Shown in pieces: positions 1 through 6,638 of a DNA stretch of 11,879 nt (within the stretch, counting starts at the first letter, position 1; each line of letters opens with the position of its first letter). Both the position numbers and the translations under genes were made by a program. The stretch is from DASVDE01 sp035558955 (GTDB lineage: Bacteria > Actinomycetota > Thermoleophilia > Solirubrobacterales > 70-9), in NCBI GenBank assembly GCA_035558955.1, contig DATMBX010000185.1, positions 1 to 11,879 of the forward strand, written 5' to 3'. The notes below the pieces were generated by a model. It was given only the letters and a program-made list of their open reading frames with translations, ran no database searches and had not been told where the DNA came from.

Positions 1-208
1 CCTGAAGGTCGTACTCCCGCTGTCGAGTCCGCCGATACCAGCGCCAGCGAGAGCACCACCACGGGCGCCCCTTCGTCGCTTCGTCGGCGAGGTCGGCCAG
101 GAACGCAGCGACCTCTTCGAGCTTGGCGAGTGCGAAGGGCAGGCCGCCGTCGAACCAGTCCTCGGCGGGGCTAAAGGTGCGGCCGCGGAACTCGCGCGAG
201 CCGCTCAC
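1..208 (-). CDS. Partial hypothetical protein, N-terminal part, probably frameshifted
   Basis: Reading leftwards from a GTG at 208-206, the frame stays open to the window edge and is therefore cut. The first 45 or so residues read like a real protein, with an acidic and hydrophobic stretch (DWFDGGLPFALAKLEEVAAF) predicted to be helical. After that the same frame turns rich in Trp and Arg, as an out-of-frame reading does. A neighbouring frame continues with APVVVLSLALVSADSTAG, which looks like ordinary protein. The switch falls at the four-C run at 68-71 (GGGG on the coding strand), and one extra G there would join the two parts. I do not recognise the family. It may be a decayed gene or a sequencing error, and the start is uncertain because no clear ribosome-binding site is seen. 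Confidence 0.35.
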   Translation of the reverse strand, partial: MSGSREFRGRTFSPAEDWFDGGLPFALAKLEEVAAFLADLADEATKGRPWWCSRWRWYRRTRQREYDLQ

Positions 209-300
209 AGCCGCTCCGGAACGCTGGGTTTTGCAGCGCGGAGTGCAGCGCACCCACCTGTATGCAGTCCGTATACGGCTCTGGAATGCCGATCAGCTTT

Positions 301-371
301 GGAGGAGGTCCGGTCTCGAAAACCGTTGGCCGTCGTAAGGCGGCTCGTGGGTTCGAATCCCACCCCCTCCG
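301..371 (+). tRNA. Incomplete tRNA-Ser (CGA): intact from the anticodon arm to the 3' end, no D arm
   Basis: The 3' part is a clear serine tRNA. The anticodon arm spans 310-326 with loop CTCGAAA at 315-321 and anticodon CGA at 317-319, reading UCG. The long class II variable arm is at 327-346 (stem GCCGTC/GGCGGC around a GTAA loop). The T arm is at 347-363 with loop TTCGAAT, and the acceptor 3' strand is at 364-370 with discriminator G371. CCA is not encoded. Upstream there is no D arm. Either the gene is a 3' fragment such as tRNA-targeting integrases leave at an attachment site, or the D arm was deleted: GGAGGAG at 301-307 can pair with the acceptor strand at six of seven positions. Bacterial tRNA-Ser normally has a D arm and about 90 nt, so I doubt it is functional. 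Confidence 0.6.
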
Positions 372-401
372 CTGATTGCGTGCGACTGTCTGAATATTGC
401 G

Positions 402-434
402 TCTTTCCGCATGCAATAGCGGCATGAGGAAAGA
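402..434 (+). promoter_or_regulatory. Leader hairpin sequestering the Shine-Dalgarno of the cyclase/AAA gene
   Basis: TCTTTCC at 402-408 pairs perfectly with GGAAAGA at 428-434. After one mismatch, CATG at 410-413 pairs with CATG at 423-426 around a 9-nt loop. The paired GAGGAAAG is the only plausible ribosome-binding site for the ATG at 444. A competing hairpin, TATTGC 395-400 with GCAATA 413-418, cannot form at the same time. A translational switch is an inference; no ligand or regulator is implied by the sequence. Confidence 0.35.
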
Positions 435-443
435 TGTCCAACG

Positions 444-3400
444 ATGGCTGGGGTGGCGATCGTCGTCTTCAGTGACTTGGTCGATTCGACGGCCCTGCTG
501 GCGACGCTCGGCGACGATCGGATGGATCGCGTTCGCCGGGCCCATGTAAAGGATGTGACGGATGCGGTCGCGAGTGCGAGAGGCCGGGTGATCAAGACTC
601 TCGGCGACGGGGTGATGTCGAGCTTCGAGAGTGCCCTGGGAGCGTTGCGAGCGGCGGCTGCGATTCAGGCCGCGGTCGAGCGGCTGGATGCCGAGCAGGG
701 TGGAATCGGAGTCGCGGCGAGGGTCGGGGTTGCGGCCGGGGAGCCGATTCCCGACGGCGACGACCTGCATGGGATGTCGGTGGTGATCGCGAGCCGCCTC
801 TCCTCCGCAGCGGGCACTGGCGAAGTCCTCGTACAGGATCTGGTGCGGGAGCTGGTGGCATCGCGGGACGGGGTGCCGCTGAAGGAGAGCCGCGACTACG
901 ACCTCAAGGGAGTGCCGGCTCCGGTGCGGGCGTCGGAGCTTCTGTGGCGCGAGCTGGCGCCGGGTTCCGGAGAGGATGGAGAGGTCGTCACGGCCGAGGC
1001 TGAGAGCGCCGAAGCGCCCGAGCGCCGGAACGGCGAGTCGCCTTCGGGCCGCATCCGGCTGCCGCCGATCCTCGCCGCCTACGCGGAGGAGCCGCTGATC
1101 GGGCGCGACCGGGAGATTTCGATGTTGCGTGAGGAGACGGCCCCCCACTCAGGTCGCCGCGCGGTGCTGATCGTCGGGGAGCCGGGGATCGGTAAGACGC
1201 GCCACGCGGCGGCGGTGGCGAGCGAAGCTCACGTCGAGGGTGTGACGGTTGCGCTGGCGCGCTGCCCGCCGGAGACGGTCGTGCCATTCGAGCCGTGGGT
1301 GCGGGCGATCGGCGAGCTGGCGCTGGCCGGCGATGAGGAGTGGCGCGCCACCCTCGCCCGCGCGGCGGGCCCCGAGCTTGCAGCGCTGGTGCCCGAGCTC
1401 GACCAGGGCCAGCCGACCGAGCAGGCGGGCGTCGGCGGCATGGTCGCCGCCGAGGGCGCTCGCTACCGCCTGCTGCGCGGAATCGGCGCGGCCCTGGGCT
1501 GCGCTGCCGGAGACAGTCCCCTCCAGCTCGTCCTCGACGACGCCCAGTGGTGCGATCCCGCCTCCGCACAGGCGCTCGGGCACCTGCTCGAGAGCCCGCC
1601 TGCCGCCGCGCTTACGCTGGTGGTGACAGCTCGCGAGGGGGAGATGGGGCAGCGGCACCCGGTCTCCAAGGCGCTCGCGGACCTGCGCCGCACCGGCGAC
1701 CTGAGTGAGTTGCGCCTCGCCGGTCTTGACGCGACGGGGATGGCTGCATTGGTGGGCGCCCGGCTGGGCCGGGCGATAACGCCGGCGCTCGCGACCCGGC
1801 TGGCGGAGCGGACCGCCGGCAACCCGTTTTTCGCCGGCGAACTGGTTCGCGACCTTGATGGGCGGGGCGCGCTGCGAGACAGCGAGGCGCTCGACGCGGC
1901 GCCGGTCCCAGACGCCGTCACCGGCCTGGTCGAGGAGCGCCTCGCGCAACTCGACCCCGCCACCGAGCGGTTGCTGACGGCTGTCGCTGTCATCGGTCCC
2001 TCGGCGGCGGTTGCGCTGGCGGCCAAGGTGGCGGAACTCGACCGCGACACGGCCGAGCGCGCCGCTCGCGACGCCCTCTCGGAGCGGCTCGTCGAGGACG
2101 TGGCCACCGCGGAGCCGACGATCGCCTTCACCCACGCGCTTGTGCGCGAGGCCTTGATCGCCGAGATCGGCGATGCGGCTCGCGCTCGCCTGCACCTGGC
2201 CGTGGCAAGAGCGCTGGATGAGGACCCGGACGGCGAACCGGCGGAGCTCGCCCGCCACTATGGGCTCGCCGTAGAGCTGACCGGCCCCGAGCCGGCGATC
2301 GCCGCCTTCCGGTCCGCCGCCGCCTCCGCCGCCGAAGGGCACGACCACGAGGCCGCCGCCGCGCACCTGCGCCGTGTCCTCTCCCTGATGCCGGGGGGCG
2401 ACCTCCTCGACCGCGCACCGATCCTGCTCGAGCTCGGCGAGCAGGACTTCCTCAGCGCCGACCTCCTACGGGCGCGTGACTCCTTTCGCGCCGCCATCGA
2501 AGCGGCGCGAGCTACCGGCGACGCCGTCCTGCTGGCCCGCGCCGCGCTGGGCTTCGCCGGCGGCGACGTCGGCTTCGGCTGGGAGAACGGCGGCGACGAC
2601 CCCGCCTCGGTGGCCCTGTTGCGAGAGGGCCTGGAAGCGCTCGGCGACGCGGAGCCCCGTCTGGCGCTGCGGATGATCTTTCGCCTGGCCTACCTGATGA
2701 TCTTCACCGAGGAGGACGAGACCCTTGCCGCTCTGGCCCGGCGGGCGGAGGAGCTCGAGCGTGAGCTCGGCGACGCCGAAGCGCATGTTCTGGCCCGATT
2801 CACCTGGCTGGCTGCAAGGTTCGCCCGTCATCCCGACCCGCTCAACTTTGCGAGCCTGCTCGAGGACCTGGACTCCATGCCCGACTTGCTCGCGCCGGCG
2901 GAGGAATGCGGTCGCGAGGATCTGCTCTTCCGGGTGGTGCAGTGGTCCGCCGTCGTCAACTATTCGATGGGGCGCATTCCCGAATGCGAGCGGGCGATCG
3001 AGCGCGGCGCCGAGATCGCCGAGCGCCTGGGCAGTCCTCGTTTTGCCTGGGAGGTGGACCTGAATCACGCGATGAGGCACTTCGATCGCGGCAGGCGGAC
3101 GGAGTCGGAGGCTCTTGTGCGCCGTGTCGGCGCAGTCGTTCGCCGCCTCCGCCCGGACATTCAGATCTTCAGCGAGCTGGGCTTTGCGACGTATATCGGC
3201 TGGCTCTACGGCGGCGAGACGGAGATGCCGCGTCGCGTCTTCGAGGCGCTCGATGCGGAGATCCCCCGGGGCGCCATCGTGGCCTGGACGATAAACATGC
3301 AGGCAGCCGACGGGAACTTTGAGACTGTGCGGCGCCAGCTTCGCTCCTTGATCGAAGACGATCTCGATGGAGTGCGGCACCCGGATGGACATCTTCCGGC

Positions 3401-4298
3401 GGCCGTTTGCGCTCTCGCGCATTCAGCGACCACAGTCGGCGATCTCGAGGCTGCGGAGCGGCTGCGACCGTTGCTTGAGCAGGGGCGCTCGCGACTGCTC
3501 GTGGCGGCGCCCTCGCTTTGCTTCGGCCATCTGCCGGAGTGGCACATCGGCCGGATCGATCTGTTGGCGGGTCGCATGGACGCTGCCATTCCGGAACTGC
3601 GTGGAGTGGTAGCGCGGGCGGACGAGCTGGAATTGGTTTGGTTGAGCGCCCTGGCCCGAGTCGATCTTGCGAGCGCCCTGCACCGCGGCGGCGATGCCGA
3701 GGGGGCGGGAAGAACCCTCGCCGAGGCGGAGGCCCTTGCTGCCCGCTACAGAGTCGGCTGGGCAGTCAAGTGCGCCGCCGACGCCCGTGCCGAGATCGAA
3801 GGTCGAGAGCCCCCGAGCGTCCGACGGACCGCCGAGCGCGCCAGACCGATCCGCGCGCTGGCGGCGCGCGGCGGTCGCCGAGCGCTGGCGGCGATGGTGC
3901 GCGACCTCGACGATGCCGGAGTCGAGCGTCGCTTCGCCGAGCCGCGGCGCCAGCGCGCGCTGATACGCGCGATGGCGCGCGGGTTTCAGCCCGCCGAAGC
4001 GGCCGGCTTCCGCGGCGCGATCGTCTACGAGCTGCAGCCCTTCGCGATTGAGCCACCCTCCGATGCTCCCTGGCGCTGGGCGATCGAGGCCGACGCCGAG
4101 GCCGGCCGCGCACGCCTGCTCGAGCCGGCTCCGCTGGATCCGGCGGTGACCGTCCACTTCGGCCTCGCCGACTGGGTGCGGGTGACGGCGGGCATCGAGG
4201 ATCCCCTCTCCGTCATGGTTGCGGGCCGCTGCAGCGTCGAGGGTGACGTCACCATCGCGGCGCGCCTCGAGGGGATGTTCGGCGTTGATCGCTCATAA
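444..4298 (+). CDS. Class III nucleotide cyclase-like / AAA ATPase / TPR regulator with C-terminal SCP2-like domain
   Basis: The 1284-residue protein is probably a cytoplasmic signalling protein. Residues 4-168 form a class III adenylate/guanylate cyclase homology domain, with metal-binding Asp11 (FSDLVDST) and Asp55 (LGDG), purine-contacting Lys51 and Asp107, and Arg118 in place. The usual transition-state Asn is Val114, so cyclase activity is doubtful. Residues 216-600 hold an AAA/STAND-like ATPase with Walker A GEPGIGKT (245-252) and Walker B LVLDD (362-366). A helical TPR-like region fills about 600-1150. There is no LuxR-type DNA-binding domain at the end. Instead residues of about 1165-1280 resemble an SCP2 sterol-carrier fold (ending VEGDVTIAARLEGMFG). 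The ATG at 444 has GAGGAAAG upstream at a slightly long spacing. The next gene starts 27 bases after the stop. Family is clear; substrate and target are unknown. Confidence 0.9.
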   Translation: MAGVAIVVFSDLVDSTALLATLGDDRMDRVRRAHVKDVTDAVASARGRVIKTLGDGVMSSFESALGALRAAAAIQAAVERLDAEQGGIGVAARVGVAAGEPIPDGDDLHGMSVVIASRLSSAAGTGEVLVQDLVRELVASRDGVPLKESRDYDLKGVPAPVRASELLWRELAPGSGEDGEVVTAEAESAEAPERRNGESPSGRIRLPPILAAYAEEPLIGRDREISMLREETAPHSGRRAVLIVGEPGIGKTRHAAAVASEAHVEGVTVALARCPPETVVPFEPWVRAIGELALAGDEEWRATLARAAGPELAALVPELDQGQPTEQAGVGGMVAAEGARYRLLRGIGAALGCAAGDSPLQLVLDDAQWCDPASAQALGHLLESPPAAALTLVVTAREGEMGQRHPVSKALADLRRTGDLSELRLAGLDATGMAALVGARLGRAITPALATRLAERTAGNPFFAGELVRDLDGRGALRDSEALDAAPVPDAVTGLVEERLAQLDPATERLLTAVAVIGPSAAVALAAKVAELDRDTAERAARDALSERLVEDVATAEPTIAFTHALVREALIAEIGDAARARLHLAVARALDEDPDGEPAELARHYGLAVELTGPEPAIAAFRSAAASAAEGHDHEAAAAHLRRVLSLMPGGDLLDRAPILLELGEQDFLSADLLRARDSFRAAIEAARATGDAVLLARAALGFAGGDVGFGWENGGDDPASVALLREGLEALGDAEPRLALRMIFRLAYLMIFTEEDETLAALARRAEELERELGDAEAHVLARFTWLAARFARHPDPLNFASLLEDLDSMPDLLAPAEECGREDLLFRVVQWSAVVNYSMGRIPECERAIERGAEIAERLGSPRFAWEVDLNHAMRHFDRGRRTESEALVRRVGAVVRRLRPDIQIFSELGFATYIGWLYGGETEMPRRVFEALDAEIPRGAIVAWTINMQAADGNFETVRRQLRSLIEDDLDGVRHPDGHLPAAVCALAHSATTVGDLEAAERLRPLLEQGRSRLLVAAPSLCFGHLPEWHIGRIDLLAGRMDAAIPELRGVVARADELELVWLSALARVDLASALHRGGDAEGAGRTLAEAEALAARYRVGWAVKCAADARAEIEGREPPSVRRTAERARPIRALAARGGRRALAAMVRDLDDAGVERRFAEPRRQRALIRAMARGFQPAEAAGFRGAIVYELQPFAIEPPSDAPWRWAIEADAEAGRARLLEPAPLDPAVTVHFGLADWVRVTAGIEDPLSVMVAGRCSVEGDVTIAARLEGMFGVDRS

Positions 4299-4325
4299 CG
4301 ATCGGTCGCGGATAGTCTCTGCGGG

Positions 4326-5516
4326 GTGAGTGAGACGGCAACAGCCGGTGGGGGTGAGATCGGCGGCGAGGCCGGGCTCGTCACCGGGGTGCTGCCCTCC
4401 CAGCGGCTGAGCGAAGCGATCGAGGCGGGGTGGATCGACTCCGGCGACTACCGGATCCGGCCGGAGGCGATTCAGCCGGCGAGCATCGACCTGCGGCTCG
4501 GCGACCACGCCTGGGCGTTGCGTTGCAGCTTCCTGCCGGACGCCGACTCGACCGTCGAGGAGAAGATCGAGGGGCTCGCCTTTCAGAAGATCGATCTGCG
4601 CGACGGGGCGACGCTGGAGCGCGACCGGCCCTACCTGGTGCCGCTGATCGAGGGGCTGGCGCTGCCGCCGGAGATCCGCGCCAAGGCAAACCCGAAGAGC
4701 TCCACCGGGCGGCTGGACGTCTTCACCCGGGTGCTGACCGACCGCCAGCACCGCTTCGACGAGATCCAGCCGGGCTACCGGGGGAAGCTCTACCTGGAGG
4801 TCGTGCCTCGCTCCTTCGCGATCCAGGTGAGAACGGGGCTGTCGCTGAACCAGCTGCGCCTGGCGCACGGGGACGCGCGGCTGCGCGACGATGACGTGCG
4901 CGTCATGCAGGGCGAGTTCCCCCTTCTCTACCTCGATTCCCACGCCCTGCGCGAGACGGAGCTGGCGCTCGCCGACGGGCTCTTCCTCAGCGTCGACCTC
5001 TCGGGGCCGAGCGACCGCATCGTCGGCTACCGGGCGAAGCGCAACAGCCTGCCGATCGACCTCTCCCGCATCCGCGCCTATCGCTGGACCGACTACTGGG
5101 ACCCGGTCTTCCCCGAGGAGGGCGGGCGGATCGTGCTCGAGCCGGAGGTCTTCTACCTGCTGCTCTCCGCCGAGGGCGTCTGCATCCCACCGCAGGTGGC
5201 GGCCGAGATGATGGCCTACGACCCGACCGCCGGTGAGCTGCGCACCCACTACGCGGGCTTCTTCGATCCCGGGTTCGGCTACGACCCGGAGGGCGAGCGC
5301 CACGGCAGCCGCGCCGCCCTGGAGGTGCGCGCCCGCGACGTCTCCTTCATGGTCGAGCACCGCCAGCCGGTCTGCAAGCTGGCGCTGGAGCGGATGGCTG
5401 CCCCGGCGGAGCGGCTGTACGGGGCGGGCCTGGGCTCCAACTACCAGGGCCAAGTGACGATGCTGAGCAAGCACTTCGAGGAGCAAACGGCGGTCGCGGC
5501 GGAGCCCGGCGAGTAG
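4326..5516 (+). CDS. dcd: 2'-deoxycytidine 5'-triphosphate deaminase, double-domain type
   Basis: This enzyme converts dCTP to dUTP and ammonia, feeding dUMP and thymidylate synthesis. At 396 residues it is about twice the size of ordinary Dcd and matches the long family with two dUTPase-like folds in tandem. The N-terminal half has IQPASIDLRLG (49-59), KSSTGR (124-129) and PGYRGKLYLE (149-158), which correspond to the Dcd substrate-binding Ser/Arg and catalytic Glu158. The C-terminal half repeats the pattern with THYAGFFDPGFG (307-318), ALEV with Glu333, and PVCKLALERM, the dUTPase-like closing strand. The GTG at 4326 is the first in-frame start and has only a weak ribosome-binding site; GTG at 4389 is an alternative. 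It lies between the large regulator and an NTF2-like gene on the same strand and is probably cotranscribed with the latter. Confidence 0.88.
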   Translation: MSETATAGGGEIGGEAGLVTGVLPSQRLSEAIEAGWIDSGDYRIRPEAIQPASIDLRLGDHAWALRCSFLPDADSTVEEKIEGLAFQKIDLRDGATLERDRPYLVPLIEGLALPPEIRAKANPKSSTGRLDVFTRVLTDRQHRFDEIQPGYRGKLYLEVVPRSFAIQVRTGLSLNQLRLAHGDARLRDDDVRVMQGEFPLLYLDSHALRETELALADGLFLSVDLSGPSDRIVGYRAKRNSLPIDLSRIRAYRWTDYWDPVFPEEGGRIVLEPEVFYLLLSAEGVCIPPQVAAEMMAYDPTAGELRTHYAGFFDPGFGYDPEGERHGSRAALEVRARDVSFMVEHRQPVCKLALERMAAPAERLYGAGLGSNYQGQVTMLSKHFEEQTAVAAEPGE

Positions 5517-5529
5517 GGTGGGTGGACGC

Positions 5530-6015
5530 ATGGGGGCCGACGCGAACCGCGAGACGATTCGCCGCTTCTACTCCGCCTTCGGCGAGTGCAACGGGGCGGC
5601 GATGACCGCCTGCTACGCGCCCGGCGCCCACTTCCACGACCCCGCTTTCGGCGACCTCGAGGGCGAAGAGGTGGGGGCGATGTGGCGGATGCTGACCAGC
5701 CGCGCCACCGACCTGAAGATCGAGCTGCTCGAGAGCGAGGCCGGCGAGGAGACCGGCTCCGCCCACTGGATCGCCCGCTACACCTTCTCGACCGGCCGCC
5801 CGGTGGTCAACGACATTCAGGCCAAATTCCGCTTCGATGACGGCCTGATCGCCGACCATGTCGACGACTTCGACTTCCACAGATGGGCCAGTCAGGCGCT
5901 CGGCCTGAAAGGGCATCTCGTCGCCCTGCTTCCCCCGCTGCGCTCCAAAGCCCGCGCCCAGGCCCTCGATCAGCTCGAAGCGTTCAGGCGCGACGAAACC
6001 GGCTCCAGCCTCTAG
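5530..6015 (+). CDS. NTF2/SnoaL-like family protein
   Basis: The protein has about 161 residues with the cone-shaped NTF2-like fold pattern. An N-terminal helix (ETIRRFYSAF) is followed by ACYAPGAHFHDPAFGDLEG, the typical motif that lines the pocket, then by alternating strands ending in DHVDDFDFHRWASQALG. Members of this fold are small soluble proteins that may be enzymes (isomerases, cyclases) or ligand binders. The sequence does not say which. I chose ATG 5530 because GGTGGGTGGA lies just upstream. GTG 5518, one base after the dcd stop, would add four residues. The C-terminal 40 residues are helical and exceed the minimal domain. Tight linkage to dcd before it and to ytoQ 9 bases after it suggests one transcription unit, but a nucleotide-related role is only inferred. 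Confidence 0.82.
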   Translation: MGADANRETIRRFYSAFGECNGAAMTACYAPGAHFHDPAFGDLEGEEVGAMWRMLTSRATDLKIELLESEAGEETGSAHWIARYTFSTGRPVVNDIQAKFRFDDGLIADHVDDFDFHRWASQALGLKGHLVALLPPLRSKARAQALDQLEAFRRDETGSSL

Positions 6016-6024
6016 CCTTCCCTT

Positions 6025-6486
6025 ATGGCTGAGCGCGTCTGGCAGGTCTACCTCTCGGGGGAGATCCACTCCGACTGGCGGGAGCGAATCGAGGCCGGGG
6101 TTCGCGACGCCGGATTGCGGGTCGAGTTCTCGTCCCCGGTCACCGACCACGCCGCCTCCGACGACGCCGGCGTTGGGACGCTGGGGGAGGAGAGCGAGCC
6201 CTTCTGGCGCGACCACATGGGCGCCGGCGTCAACGCGATCCGCACCCAGACCCTGATTCGTGCCGCCGACATCGTCATCGTCCGCTTCGGCGACAAGTAC
6301 CGCCAGTGGAACGCTGCCTTCGACGCTGGCTACGCCGCGGCCCTCGACAAGCCGATCGTCACCCTGCACGACCCGGATCTCGATCACGCGCTCAAGGAAG
6401 TCGATCGAGCCGCGCAAGCCACAGCGCGGGCTCCCGAGCAGGTGGTTGCCGTTCTTCGTTACGTGATTACGGGCGCGCTGTCGTAG
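6025..6486 (+). CDS. ytoQ: YtoQ family protein
   Basis: The 153-residue product aligns by eye along its whole length with the Bacillus YtoQ family. It has WQVYLSGEIHSDWRERIE (6-23), an IRTQTLIRAADIVIVRFG segment (72-89), and KYRQWNAAFDAGYAAALDKP (91-110). The overall pattern, a Rossmann-like sheet with a conserved acidic residue before a GYAxxxxKP loop, is that of the nucleoside 2-deoxyribosyltransferase-like superfamily, with Asp100 about where those enzymes carry their catalytic Glu. The function of YtoQ itself is not established. It follows the dCTP deaminase and NTF2-like genes closely and is their last cotranscribed partner: the first large palindromic element begins five bases after its TAG stop. 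There is no strong ribosome-binding site before ATG 6025, so translation may depend on the upstream gene. Confidence 0.88.
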   Translation: MAERVWQVYLSGEIHSDWRERIEAGVRDAGLRVEFSSPVTDHAASDDAGVGTLGEESEPFWRDHMGAGVNAIRTQTLIRAADIVIVRFGDKYRQWNAAFDAGYAAALDKPIVTLHDPDLDHALKEVDRAAQATARAPEQVVAVLRYVITGALS

Positions 6487-6580
6487 GGGGAGGGACGGGG
6501 GTCCCCTCGTCGGACAAGTCGTCGGGCTAATGAGCCCGACGACTTTGAGTATCCGCCCGTCGAGGGAACCCCCGTCCCTA
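6487..6580 (+). repeat. Composite palindromic element, copy A
   Basis: An outer stem pairs 6491-6509 with 6561-6579 (19 positions, one mismatch). An inner hairpin pairs 6516-6528 with 6533-6545 (13 bp). They are joined on the left by TCGGAC (6510-6515) and on the right by TGAGTATCCGCCCGT (6546-6560), within which TCCG can pair with CGGA. The same architecture recurs inverted at 7698-7796. It starts right after the ytoQ stop and may act as a transcript 3' end, but it has no U tract, so a REP- or MITE-like identity is at least as likely. Confidence 0.85.
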
Positions 6581-6638
6581 CCGCCAGCGGTGGCGGCATA
6601 TCAAGAACGATGGAACTGTCCTGAGGCTTTGCGAACAT

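Noticed and set aside
372..443. A sigma70-type promoter before the cyclase/AAA gene
   Set aside because: TTGCGT at 376-381 has no acceptable -10 box at the right spacing; no promoter can be supported by eye.
171..1148. Long minus-strand open frame under the tRNA and the cyclase domain
   Set aside because: It is antisense to well-supported coding sequence and the tRNA, is rich in Arg and Pro without any motif, and is a usual high-GC shadow frame.
6581..6596. CCGCCA/TGGCGG hairpin as a rho-independent terminator
   Set aside because: The 6-bp stem is real but no T tract follows, and it lies between the palindromic element and the radical SAM start.
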